From: Chitinophagaceae bacterium
GTDB lineage: Bacteria > Bacteroidota > Bacteroidia > Chitinophagales > Chitinophagaceae
Direction: 5' to 3'
Assembly (NCBI GenBank): GCA_023251255.1
Contig: JAHEZD010000029.1
Coordinates: 1 to 64,000, forward strand
Length of the DNA: 64,000 bases
Shown: positions 26,376-36,792 of the stretch, piece after piece
Layout of the letters: each line of letters begins with the position of its first letter
Numbering within the stretch: position 1 is the stretch's first letter
The notes under the pieces: generated by a model
What the model saw: the letters and a program-made list of their open reading frames with translations, nothing else
Databases searched by the model: none
What the model was told of the DNA's origin: nothing
Made by a program: the position numbers and the translations under genes

Positions 26376-26582
26376 TTAGAATCCTTTCTTGGCAACGCCG
26401 TCAGCAATTGCTTGCAATGCCTTTGCTTCGCTAAGGATGGCAGCCATCTTGTTCCCCTTGCCATCATTGCCACCAGCCATATAACCGCCTTTTGCGGTCT
26501 TGGTGATAACAGCATCCTGCATGGGAACATTTTTTTCTTTTGTCTTCAGGCAATATGCTTTGATCATTTTACTTGTGTCCAT
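26376..26582 (-). CDS. Small protein resembling a DUF5679-type zinc ribbon that has lost Cys residues
   Basis: A 68-residue protein. The central pattern (AYCLKTKEKNVPMQDAVITK, then KGGYMAGGNDGKGNKMAAIL) resembles the YCxKCRxKxxMKDAK...CPxCGTKM layout of DUF5679 proteins. Only the first Cys remains, and the other three Cys positions appear as Thr, Asn and Lys or Gly, so zinc binding is unlikely. This likeness is from memory of the family and is tentative. It is a monocistronic gene bounded by a terminator downstream. The function is unknown. Confidence 0.65.
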   Translation of the reverse strand: MDTSKMIKAYCLKTKEKNVPMQDAVITKTAKGGYMAGGNDGKGNKMAAILSEAKALQAIADGVAKKGF

Positions 26583-26700
26583 AACTTTGAAAATTTTGGG
26601 TTAGTGAATAAGTTTGGTTAGTAAGTGATGCACAAGCTAACGAATTTTTCATAAATAAGAAAACCTAGTGAATAACTAGTTTATATCACAACCGGTTCAC

Positions 26701-26730
26701 AAAAAAGGCCCCAAGAAATTGGGGCCTTAA
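26701..26730 (-). terminator. Rho-independent terminator of the outer membrane protein gene
   Basis: AAGGCCCCAA pairs with TTGGGGCC around TTTC on the minus strand, followed by a run of T. It lies 21 bp after the stop of the gene at 26751-27344. Confidence 0.88.
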
Positions 26731-26750
26731 AAATGTTTTTTTTGTTTGGA

Positions 26751-27344
26751 TTATTTGAATGTATAGCCAACAGTAATTTGGAAGCCTGTATTCTTTACGG
26801 TACTGCTATTGCCTGCACCCGATGCACTAATATCAGACAACCCTATCTGATAACGGGCATCAACCTTAAATCCACCTTTGAAACTGTAATCAGCCCCAAG
26901 GATACCTGAAAAATCGCTGCTTTTGAATGAGTTCTTTACATCAACGGAACTACCACTTGATGGTTTGTCCTTTGCGCTCAATAAAAAACCAATTTGCGGG
27001 CCTGCAAAAATGCCCAAGCCTGAATTGGTAACTTTGTATTTTGCCAAAACCGGGATGCTGAGGTAACTCATTACAATTTTGTCGCCATTGGCTTTTGCAC
27101 CACTGCCTGTATAAAGAAGTTCACCTTGTATGCCAAAGGAATTACTGATATTGTACAGGGCTGTAGCACCACCAACAAAATTGGTCAAGGAAGAATAGGA
27201 AACGGAAACACCGCCACCGGATTCCCTGATGTTAGAAAAGTTAACACCTGCCTTTAAGCCGAATTCTACTGGTTTGTTGCCATTTTTCTGTGCACTTGCA
27301 GCTATTACCGATGCCAATGCTAAAACTGTAAAAAATTTTTTCAT
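26751..27344 (-). CDS. Outer membrane beta-barrel protein (porin-like, OmpW/OMP_b-brl type)
   Basis: A small outer-membrane barrel of 197 residues. A signal peptide (MKKFFTVLALASVIAASAQ) is followed by an eight-strand-like pattern: VEFGLKAGVNFSNI, TNFVGGATALYNIS, FGIQGELLYTGSGAK, LGIFAGPQIGFLLSA, GILGADYSFKGGFKVDARYQIGL, with the terminal strand FQITVGYTFK ending in Phe-Lys. This is the usual layout of Bacteroidota porin family proteins (OMP_b-brl). The ATG at 27344 is chosen as the signal peptide start. It has its own terminator and is monocistronic. Transport substrate unknown. Confidence 0.88.
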   Translation of the reverse strand: MKKFFTVLALASVIAASAQKNGNKPVEFGLKAGVNFSNIRESGGGVSVSYSSLTNFVGGATALYNISNSFGIQGELLYTGSGAKANGDKIVMSYLSIPVLAKYKVTNSGLGIFAGPQIGFLLSAKDKPSSGSSVDVKNSFKSSDFSGILGADYSFKGGFKVDARYQIGLSDISASGAGNSSTVKNTGFQITVGYTFK

Positions 27345-27442
27345 AATCAAACTTTTATGGGTTTAAAAAATAATTCATGCAAAATAAAGGAAATGGAACT
27401 AAATAACCATACCATAGGATAGGTATTCTGTTAAAAAATAAT

Positions 27443-27480
27443 AAAAAAAGTCGAAGCAGGTAGCTTCGACTTTTTTTATT
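27443..27480 (-). terminator. Rho-independent terminator of gyrB
   Basis: GTCGAAGC pairs with GCTTCGAC around AGGTA, with T-rich flanks on both sides. It lies about 42 bp after the gyrB stop. Confidence 0.88.
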
Positions 27481-27521
27481 ATTTATATACTATTCTAGTA
27501 TGGTTGGGCCTTCCCCAAGAA

Positions 27522-29519
<1,998 letters not shown>

Positions 29520-29896
29520 TTATTTTGAATGATTTTTCAAAGCCCACGAAAATACGGAAAAGCAAGGGGCTTTTGGCTTAAAAACAAAGGTATTTTTCCA
29601 CTAGTGGAGGATAGTTTTGGGGAGATTTTTTTCATCCCAAAAGAGGAATCGATTTATGGAAGAGGAATCCCTTTTCATGTACGCCCTTTTAGGCCAGCAA
29701 CCCATCTTGACCGTCCCAATTATAAACATTTTAGACTTACGTTACTAGGCATACATGGGCCAATTCGGTACCGAATTGCTCAATGGATATTCAACTTTTG
29801 GATGGGGTTCCGGAAATATTGGGGCAACCCATCGCTCAAGCAAACAGCCGCAGTTTGCCCCTAAAAAGATTTGTCCCATACATTTGCCCAATATTT

Positions 29897-30412
29897 ATGA
29901 GCGACTACATCAACATTGGAAAAATAGTGGCCACATTTGGCCTGAAAGGTGAAGTGATCCTAAAACATGCCCTTGGTAAAAAGGTCACTATGAAGGGCGT
30001 GGAAGCCATCTTCGTGGAGATGACCAAAGGCAGTTATATCCCCTATTTTGTTGAAAATGCGAAGCCCAAGGACCATGAAGAAGTCTATATAAAATTGGAA
30101 GGTACCGATACCAAAGAAAGTGCGCATAAATTAATTGCTAAACAGGTTTGGTTAACAGAAGATGATTTCAGGAAACAGGCTGGCAAACAGTCGGCCATTT
30201 CACTACTTGGTTACAGTATCATCAATGAAGGTGAAAATATTGGCACCATTAACGAAGTGATAGAACAGCCACACCAGGTACTATTGAGCATCCAGTACAA
30301 AGGCAATGAAGCTTTAATTCCTTTGCATGATGAAACTTTGGACAAGCTTGACCATAAAAAGAAGGAAGTACATGTGACCCTACCTGATGGCCTGCTGGAG
30401 ATTTACAGTTAA
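29897..30412 (+). CDS. rimM: 16S rRNA processing protein RimM
   Basis: Assembly factor for the 30S subunit that binds ribosomal protein S19. It has 171 residues from the ATG at 29897 (MSDYINIGKIVATFGLKGEV); the longer frame to 29783 has no family match. The N-terminal domain carries GKIVATFGLKGEV and the C-terminal PRC-barrel domain holds LLGYSIINEGENIGTINEV and LIPLHDETL. In many bacteria it lies with rpsP and trmD; here it stands alone. Its last 33 bp overlap the end of the convergent DinB-like gene. Confidence 0.93.
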   Translation: MSDYINIGKIVATFGLKGEVILKHALGKKVTMKGVEAIFVEMTKGSYIPYFVENAKPKDHEEVYIKLEGTDTKESAHKLIAKQVWLTEDDFRKQAGKQSAISLLGYSIINEGENIGTINEVIEQPHQVLLSIQYKGNEALIPLHDETLDKLDHKKKEVHVTLPDGLLEIYS

Positions 30413-30970
30413 GGCTTTTCTTGCCTGCAGTATATGCCTTTGGTTATGGGCAGCCAAAAACATAAAAACATCCCCTAATTTCAATTTAATGAAGGGTGAA
30501 ATGGAAATAGGCACTTTGATACTGTTCAGATCAAGTTGCTTTGCTTCTTCCAATAAAATCAACAACCGCTCTTGCTGCTCAATAAATTCAGCAATCACCA
30601 AATGGCTATCTGCATTGTTTTGTGGCTGGTGTTTTTGGGGTGATTTCATTCTCCTGCTTAGCGAACCATCTTCTTTTGGCTGCATGAGACTGGTGAAATA
30701 ATTACCTAGCCAGCCCGGTTTGAACATCGCTTGTGGAATATCCTTTTTCGTCACCGCAGCAAGTATGCTTTTTTCTATGGCTGGTAAATAATACAAACCA
30801 TAACTGTTAAGATGTTGGAGGCATTGATTGGCACTCCATTTTTCCACAGCAACTTTGTAAGCAAATTGTTTGTGCGGCACCATCTGCCAATTGGTTACTG
30901 CTTCGTTGATAAAAGCCTCTGTTTGCTGTTGCAGGTTATGTAGTAGTTGTTCTGTTTGGTAAGAGGTCAT
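30380..30970 (-). CDS. DinB-like four-helix-bundle protein
   Basis: DinB/YfiT-like metalloprotein family, usually thiol-dependent S-transferases in other bacteria. It has 196 residues from the ATG at 30970. Four helices are predictable, with metal-ligand His candidates in NQCLQHLNSYG (helix 2) and FLAAHNQRHILQA (final helix); the spacing matches the family. The longer frame would extend through a nonconserved tail. It converges on rimM with a 33-bp overlap of coding ends. The substrate is unknown. Confidence 0.85.
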   Translation of the reverse strand: MTSYQTEQLLHNLQQQTEAFINEAVTNWQMVPHKQFAYKVAVEKWSANQCLQHLNSYGLYYLPAIEKSILAAVTKKDIPQAMFKPGWLGNYFTSLMQPKEDGSLSRRMKSPQKHQPQNNADSHLVIAEFIEQQERLLILLEEAKQLDLNSIKVPISISPFIKLKLGDVFMFLAAHNQRHILQARKALTVNLQQAIR

Positions 30971-31095
30971 TGCTATTTGTTTTTGATGCTGCAAAGCTGG
31001 GGACTGGCAAAAAGATAAATCTTGGCCTGCACCAAGATTATTTAATAGTGGTGAAAATTTCAAGGCTTGCATTGGCTATTTAAGCAGCCCCTAAA

Positions 31096-31153
31096 AAATG
31101 TTACCCCTTTTTTTGTTACATTTTATTTTGTAACATTTTTTGGGGTAACATTT
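31096..31153. repeat. Nested double palindrome, copy C
   Basis: Outer arms AAATGTTACCCC (31096-31107) and GGGGTAACATTT (31142-31153) are perfect 12-bp complements; inner arms TGTTACA (31114-31120) and TGTAACA (31129-31135). It lies between the 3' end of the Crp-like gene and the DinB-like gene. Confidence 0.8.
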
Positions 31154-31242
31154 CCGCATTGATTTTCAACGCGTTGACTTTGAGTTGTATTCCAGTAAAT
31201 TTTTTACATCAGCAGCGTGCCATAAGCCAATTGAATGGAAAC

Positions 31243-31833
31243 CTACAATCGTACTGTCCCCAATAATTTGCTGAAAGTGGTGGCATCAATGCCCAAATAG
31301 TTGGCGAGGTATTTATGCGGAATTAAACGCAATACATGCGGGCTTCTTTGGAGTAGTGCCCTGAATTTCTCTTCGGCAGAAAAGCATTGCAGTTCTATCT
31401 GCCTTTCCAATACCCCTTTTAGTGAATAGCTGGTAGCAATACGGATGAACCTTTCAAAATTGTGGTACCTATCCATTAACTGGAAAACTTGCTGGTAGCT
31501 GGTTTTAAGGAATACGCTCTTGGTGAGCGTTTCAAAATGGTACTTGGAAGGCGTTTGTGTAAGAAAGGAATCTGCCACGCCAGAAAAGGAAAATGGATAG
31601 GTAAAAACAATAGTGGCTTCTTTGTCATTACCGCCAATATAGAAAGCCCTTTGTACACCATCCAAAACAAAGTAGAGGTTCCTTTCCGTATCTCCAACTG
31701 CAGTTAAAATGGTTTTACGTTTGGCTTCCTGCAGTTGCCAAATGGAAGCGAAGTCGTTCCATTCATGCTCATTCAATGCATGAATGGCATTGCTGAACTT
31801 CTTCAGTTGTTCAATAGCATCATGTAGTTCCAT
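31243..31833 (-). CDS. Crp/Fnr-family transcriptional regulator
   Basis: A 196-residue regulator with an N-terminal cyclic-nucleotide-binding-like jelly roll (LYFVLDGVQRAFYIGGNDKEATIVFTYP) and a C-terminal helix-turn-helix (YLANYLGIDATTFSKLLGTV). The key cAMP-contacting residues of Crp (the RxS motif) are not present, so it probably responds to another signal; such divergent Crp-like proteins are common in Bacteroidota. It follows the S41 peptidase gene by 9 bp on the same strand, so the two are very likely one transcript. Its targets are unknown. Confidence 0.85.
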   Translation of the reverse strand: MELHDAIEQLKKFSNAIHALNEHEWNDFASIWQLQEAKRKTILTAVGDTERNLYFVLDGVQRAFYIGGNDKEATIVFTYPFSFSGVADSFLTQTPSKYHFETLTKSVFLKTSYQQVFQLMDRYHNFERFIRIATSYSLKGVLERQIELQCFSAEEKFRALLQRSPHVLRLIPHKYLANYLGIDATTFSKLLGTVRL

Positions 31834-31842
31834 AACAGGTCA

Positions 31843-33270
31843 CTATTTGGTCAGCAGCCAATTTACAGCAGTTTCCAACACGCTATCCTTCTTGCGCTTA
31901 TTGTCCTGCATGGTATTTTTCACTTCAACATCTGGCCTTGTTGGTGAAAAATCGCTTTCATTGCCACTTGCCCTAATGAACATTTTGGAGGAGGCTCTTG
32001 CTATGATATGTGTATTGGGCAACATAAAACTGAAGACTTCACCGAAGTCATTACCACATTCACCAGTAGGTTCACCAAATAGGGTTGCCAACTGGTATTC
32101 CTTGATGGCATCGGCCAGCATATTGGCACTGGAGAACGTATTGGCACCAATTAATACGGCCACTTTTCCCTTAAAAGTGTACTGGTTGTTGCTTGGTTTT
32201 CTTGTTGCTGGATTTTCCGCTTCAAACATTTCACCGTTGGCCTTTTGCCTATAAAATTGCTGATCAGCTTTCACCATATCCAGAAAAGCTTTGTAGTGGC
32301 TACTTACTTTCCATTTCATACCACCACTCATGCGATAGGGCTTTGAAGAAATGTAATTAATTAACTGCTCACCCAGTTTTGAATCGCCACCGCCATTTTT
32401 GCGGAGGTCCACAATAAGGCCGATACAATTTTTTTCTTTTATAATGGCAAAGCTACTATCCAAGAACTGACCGAATGCTTCACTGCCATCCATACTATTG
32501 AACTGGATATGGGCAATATTCGCATCCAGTATACCAAACGTATAGGGACTGGTCCTTACACTTTGTTGACCAGCTAAGACTTTGTTCAGACTATCGACCT
32601 GTGACTTGTTCAACCCGTCAGCCGTAAATGATACCGTGTCATTATTGCTCCGGATAGCTTTAATGCTGTATGGGGAGTTGAAACCGTCAATAAATAAAAG
32701 TTTGCGGATATAAGCACCTACCAATTGCTCCTTCCAAGCATCCAGCCCGCCAAAAAACTTGCTGTACCTATTATACAGTTCCTTAGACGTAACACCACTG
32801 ATGGAAATGATGGTATCCCCTTTTTCAAGTTGTTGCTGCTTGCTCCAATCTGAGGCCACAATAAAACGTCCATCTGAAATATTGCTGATAGAAAAAGGGA
32901 GACGGACCGAATGGTTTGCGTAGAGGCTATCCACCATTGGGCTACTGGGCAAATAAATATGCCCTTCATTTAAGGAACCGGCCAAAGTACCCATAGCAAA
33001 CAATGCCTGCTGGTGGGTGATACCGTCCGGCAGGCTATTCAAAACGGAATCCTGCAGGTTCTTCAACTTTTCCCTGGAGATGAAATGGTAAAGGTTTACA
33101 TGGGATTCTTCCATTACGCTTAGCCAGAAGGCCATGTCTTCCTTCAAGGCCGCTTTATTAATGGATATTGATGCTGAAGAATGATCAGGCTGTTTGTAAT
33201 ACACAATACCGTTCTGTGCAAAACAGCAACTTTGGATAAAGCATAACTGAAGAATGATTATTTTTCTCAT
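31843..33270 (-). CDS. S41-family serine peptidase, exported
   Basis: Tail-specific-protease-like enzyme of 475 residues. A signal peptide is present (MRKIIILQLCFIQSCCFAQ). The middle includes a PDZ-like stretch (LEKGDTIISISGVTSKEL). The S41 catalytic core has DLRKNGGGDSKLGEQLI and GANTFSSANMLADAIKE, in which the Ser in FSSANM is the probable nucleophile. The conserved Lys appears further on in the region GEPTGECGNDFGEVF. It shares an operon with the Crp-like regulator 9 bp downstream and lies 44 bp from a MITE-like element. The substrate is unknown. Confidence 0.85.
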   Translation of the reverse strand: MRKIIILQLCFIQSCCFAQNGIVYYKQPDHSSASISINKAALKEDMAFWLSVMEESHVNLYHFISREKLKNLQDSVLNSLPDGITHQQALFAMGTLAGSLNEGHIYLPSSPMVDSLYANHSVRLPFSISNISDGRFIVASDWSKQQQLEKGDTIISISGVTSKELYNRYSKFFGGLDAWKEQLVGAYIRKLLFIDGFNSPYSIKAIRSNNDTVSFTADGLNKSQVDSLNKVLAGQQSVRTSPYTFGILDANIAHIQFNSMDGSEAFGQFLDSSFAIIKEKNCIGLIVDLRKNGGGDSKLGEQLINYISSKPYRMSGGMKWKVSSHYKAFLDMVKADQQFYRQKANGEMFEAENPATRKPSNNQYTFKGKVAVLIGANTFSSANMLADAIKEYQLATLFGEPTGECGNDFGEVFSFMLPNTHIIARASSKMFIRASGNESDFSPTRPDVEVKNTMQDNKRKKDSVLETAVNWLLTK

Positions 33271-33313
33271 AGTTACTTTAAACGGTCCTGCATTCGAAAG
33301 GTTACAAGTTGCG

Positions 33314-33442
33314 AACTGATGTTACGCAAAAGTTCGTGGGAATAATGTCAGCCTGAGGTTCTCGAAGGCAATCTGGTTTCCAAACAAGTTTCGACAAGCT
33401 CAACCTGACATCAATATCTAACATTTTGCGTAACATCAGTTA
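33314..33442. mobile_element. MITE-like palindromic element, copy 3
   Basis: A 129-bp unit with left end AACTGATGTTACGCAAAAG and right end TTTTGCGTAACATCAGTTA, almost perfect inverted repeats. The inside contains ATGTCAGCCTGAGGTTCTCG and TTTCGACAAGCTCAACCTGACAT, which also pair with each other in part. It lies between the end of argH and the start of the S41 peptidase gene, so it may also act as an operon terminator. Confidence 0.8.
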
Positions 33443-33481
33443 CTAAGCAACAACCATCGGACAGGAACTAACTAAAATTAT

Positions 33482-34813
33482 TTATACAAGTAAACTTCCA
33501 ATAGCCATATGTACCTTCTCAAATTCGAAGCCTTTCACCACCTTATCCATCATCCCAGTAATTTCTGCCGTGCATAGCTTACCAATACTGCCTTCATGTG
33601 TATGGTTCACTTCAGTTGAGTACGTGAATTGATTGGCTTCAATGGCCAAACCAACCTGTTTGTAGGCATCACGAAAAGGAATGCCTTGCAGCACAAGCTT
33701 GTTCACTTCTTCTACGCTGAAAATGTACTTGTACTTCTCATCTACCACAATATTTTCCTTGATGGAAATATTGCTGAGCATGAGTGAAGCCATGCCTATA
33801 CAGTCCTTCAACGTTTGGAATGCTGGGAACAAATGTTCTTTCAGTAACTGCAGATCACGATGGTAGCCTGATGGGAGGTTGGTGGTCATCATGGTGATTT
33901 CATTGGGCAGCGCCTTGATGCGGTTGCAATGGCTCCTGATCAGTTCAAACACATCGGGGTTCTTTTTATGTGGCATGATGCTGCTGCCAGTAGTGAGTTC
34001 GGTTGGGAAGGAAACAAAGTCAAAATTCTGGTTCAGGTACAGGGTCATGTCCATGCTTAACCTGGCCAACGTATCCGCCACATTGGCAAGCGCCTGCGCA
34101 GTGATACGCTCTGCTTTGCCACGTCCCATTTGTGCATATACCACATTGTAGTTCAGCTCTGCAAAGCCCAGTAATTGCGTGGTCAATGTTCTATTGATAG
34201 GGAATGATGAACCATAGCCTGCCGCACTGCCCAATGGGTTCTTGTTCACCACTTGGTAGGCCGCTTGCAGTGTGATTGCATCATCTACCAAACTTTCTGC
34301 ATAGGCACCAAACCATAAGCCAAAGCTTGATGGCATGGCTATTTGCAAATGCGTATAGCCAGGCAATAAATGGTTCCTGAAAGTTTCGCTTTGCTGTTGC
34401 AGCAATTGGAAAAATGGCTGGATGGCATTGACCAATTCTTCTATCTCATTTCGCAGGAAAAGTTTGACATCGACCAGTACCTGGTCGTTGCGGCTGCGGG
34501 CAGAGTGGATCTTTTTGCCAATATCGCCAAGCTTTTCCGTTAACAATAATTCCACTTGTGAGTGGATGTCCTCCACATTATCCTGTAAAGAGAAGTCGCC
34601 GCTTTGTATTTGCTGGTAGATACTTTTCAGTTCAGTTTTCAATACACTCAAATCATCTTTACTCAACAGGCCAACACGCTCCAGCATGGTGGTGTGGGCC
34701 AAGGAGCCCAGCACATCAAAGGCAGCCAGGTACATGTCCATTTCACGGTCCTTACCAACGGTGAAGGTTTCCACTTCCTTAAGCGATGCTTTATCTTTTT
34801 GCCAGAGTTTCAT
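33482..34813 (-). CDS. argH: Argininosuccinate lyase
   Basis: Last step of arginine synthesis: cleaves argininosuccinate to arginine and fumarate in the cytoplasm. It has 443 residues of the fumarase/aspartase superfamily. The signature SSIMPHKKNPDVFEL carries the catalytic Ser loop, and GYTHLQIAMPSSFG and HSARSRNDQVLVDVKL are diagnostic. It starts at 34813 (MKLWQKDKASLKE) and is the last gene of the arginine operon, 89 bp after argE; that gap holds an AAGGT-rich degenerate repeat and a small GTAGGT/ACCTAC hairpin. Confidence 0.97.
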   Translation of the reverse strand: MKLWQKDKASLKEVETFTVGKDREMDMYLAAFDVLGSLAHTTMLERVGLLSKDDLSVLKTELKSIYQQIQSGDFSLQDNVEDIHSQVELLLTEKLGDIGKKIHSARSRNDQVLVDVKLFLRNEIEELVNAIQPFFQLLQQQSETFRNHLLPGYTHLQIAMPSSFGLWFGAYAESLVDDAITLQAAYQVVNKNPLGSAAGYGSSFPINRTLTTQLLGFAELNYNVVYAQMGRGKAERITAQALANVADTLARLSMDMTLYLNQNFDFVSFPTELTTGSSIMPHKKNPDVFELIRSHCNRIKALPNEITMMTTNLPSGYHRDLQLLKEHLFPAFQTLKDCIGMASLMLSNISIKENIVVDEKYKYIFSVEEVNKLVLQGIPFRDAYKQVGLAIEANQFTYSTEVNHTHEGSIGKLCTAEITGMMDKVVKGFEFEKVHMAIGSLLV

Positions 34814-34902
34814 AACAAGGTAGAAGGTTTATGGTGCAAGGTAAAAGGTTATTATGGAGTAGGTGTTACCTACACCTGCTACCCTATACCTGATGCCTTT
34901 TC

Positions 34903-35973
34903 TCAAATGATTTTTCCCAATAGTTCAATATATGTTTCAATACCGTTCTTTATCTCGTCCAAATAGATATACTCATCTGCGGTATGGCTCCTTGCACTGT
35001 CGCCAGGTCCCATTTTCAGGGTAGGGAAAGGCATCAAGGCCTTGTCACTTGTAGTGGGGCTTCCATAGTAGCCCTTGCCTAATGCGATACCCGCTTTCAC
35101 CAATGGGTGCTTCAAATCTATGGAAGTTGATTTCATCCTCGTGGTCCTTGGCTTGAATTTGCTCTTCAAATTGTTCTTCAGCTCATCCAGTATCTCATCG
35201 AAAGTGTACAGTTCATTTACACGGACATCAATCACGAATTTACATTGGGAAGGGACAACATTGTGCTGCTTGTTCTCCGTTTCAATAACCGTAACCGTCA
35301 ACATGGATTCGCCCAATAGGCTACTTACTTTTTCAAATTGGTAATTACGTATCCAATTGATGTCGTCCACTGCTTTGTACAGGGCACTCTCCCCTTCCTT
35401 CCTGGCTGCATGGCCTGCACGGCCTTCAGCAATGCAATCAATGACCATCAGGCCACGTTCGGCAACGGCCATTTCCAACTTGGTTGGTTCGCCAACAATG
35501 CCGCAGTCTATGGCACCCAGATAAGGTAGCACCAGTTCAATACCGTTCACACCACTGATTTCCTCTTCTGCACTTGCAGCGAAGACCACATTATAAGCGG
35601 TGTCATTCCTGTCATAATAGTGCAGGAAGGTAGCTATCAAGGAAACCAGGCACCCACCAGCATCATTGCTGCCAAGACCAAATAATTTACCTTCTTTTTC
35701 TATTGGCGTGAATGGGTCCAATGTATAGCCTTTATTGGGTTTCACCGTATCATGATGGGAATTGAGCAGGATACTCTTCTTGGTAATATCGTAGTGCTTG
35801 TTCTTGGCGTAAATATTATTGCCAACCCTTGCATGTGGGATACCGTGCTTGTCAAAAAAGGCACAGATAATTTCAGCAGTATCGTTTTCTTCCTTGGAAA
35901 ATGAGGGTGTTGCAATCAATTGCTTCAACAATTCAACTGATGCTGCAAATAGTGTACCGTTTGATGTGGCCAT
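34903..35973 (-). CDS. argE: Acetylornithine/acetylcitrulline deacetylase, M20 family
   Basis: Zinc-dependent M20 amidohydrolase of 356 residues. Metal ligands are visible in LLNSHHDTVKPNKGY, LGSNDAGGCLVSL and SAEEEISGVNG. In a pathway with an ArgF'-type transcarbamylase this enzyme removes the acetyl or succinyl group from acetylcitrulline rather than from acetylornithine (established for other Bacteroidota and Xanthomonas; applied here by inference). It starts 6 bp after argB, implying co-transcription. The catalytic Glu pair EEE is intact. Confidence 0.9.
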   Translation of the reverse strand: MATSNGTLFAASVELLKQLIATPSFSKEENDTAEIICAFFDKHGIPHARVGNNIYAKNKHYDITKKSILLNSHHDTVKPNKGYTLDPFTPIEKEGKLFGLGSNDAGGCLVSLIATFLHYYDRNDTAYNVVFAASAEEEISGVNGIELVLPYLGAIDCGIVGEPTKLEMAVAERGLMVIDCIAEGRAGHAARKEGESALYKAVDDINWIRNYQFEKVSSLLGESMLTVTVIETENKQHNVVPSQCKFVIDVRVNELYTFDEILDELKNNLKSKFKPRTTRMKSTSIDLKHPLVKAGIALGKGYYGSPTTSDKALMPFPTLKMGPGDSARSHTADEYIYLDEIKNGIETYIELLGKII

Positions 35974-35979
35974 AGTTTT

Positions 35980-36786
35980 TTATTGGTTGATGATAGCAGT
36001 ACCAGCACTGCCATCTATGAGTTGCTGCAATTGCTCCGCTTTGCCAATGATGACTTTTGAAACACCACTGCCCACTGCTTGGAAAGCATTGTCCAGTTTT
36101 GGGATCATACCAGCAAAAATCCTGTTCTCTTCTTTTAGTTTGGTATATGATGATGGGTTGATTTCCTTGATAACACTAGCTTCATCATCCACATCCAATA
36201 GCACACCAGCTTTTTCAAAGGAATAAATCAGTTCAGTTTCGTACAATGCACTCATGGCTTTGGCTGTTTCCTGCGCAATGGTATCCGCATTGGTATTCAA
36301 TAATTGCCCTTCATTATTGTGGGTGATGGGAGCAAGAACAACAGCAATATTCTGTTGTAGCAAGCTATTGAGCAATCCTGCATTTACTGCATCCACATCT
36401 CCTACAAAACCATAATCAATTGTTGGATGAATGCGTTTGTGGGCTTGAATAACATTTCCGTCAGCACCGGTTAATCCAATGGCATTGCAATCTCTTGCTT
36501 GCAATTGTGCCACAATGCTTTTATTGATGAAGCCGGCATAAACCATCGTCACTACTTTCAATGTTCCTGCATCGGTAACCCTTCTGCCATCAATCATTTG
36601 CTGTTGGATACCCATAGCTTCTGCAACCCTGGTTGCTAGCTTGCCTCCACCATGTACAAGGATAGCCCTACCCCTGGATGAAGAAGAGGCCCCAAAAATG
36701 CTGGAAAAATTCTTTAGGAATGAAGCAAGCTTTGCTTCATCATCTATAATATTGCCCCCAATTTTTACAACGTATAACTTCTCCAT
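35980..36786 (-). CDS. argB: N-acetylglutamate kinase
   Basis: Phosphorylates N-acyl-glutamate with ATP, second step of the pathway. It has 268 residues of the amino acid kinase fold. KIGGNIID and the GGGK loop (LVHGGGKLATRVAEAMG) form the nucleotide site; the substrate-binding region is in GRRVTDAGTLKVVTMVYAG and NTNADTIAQETAKAMSA. It lacks an N-terminal allosteric helix, so arginine inhibition by that route is less likely. It begins 6 bp after argF' and ends 6 bp before argE. Confidence 0.96.
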   Translation of the reverse strand: MEKLYVVKIGGNIIDDEAKLASFLKNFSSIFGASSSSRGRAILVHGGGKLATRVAEAMGIQQQMIDGRRVTDAGTLKVVTMVYAGFINKSIVAQLQARDCNAIGLTGADGNVIQAHKRIHPTIDYGFVGDVDAVNAGLLNSLLQQNIAVVLAPITHNNEGQLLNTNADTIAQETAKAMSALYETELIYSFEKAGVLLDVDDEASVIKEINPSSYTKLKEENRIFAGMIPKLDNAFQAVGSGVSKVIIGKAEQLQQLIDGSAGTAIINQ

Positions 36787-36792
36787 AATCTT

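Noticed and set aside
29529-29864. 111-codon frame between gyrB and rimM
   Set aside because: No family resemblance, odd composition and location in a divergent promoter region; more likely chance.
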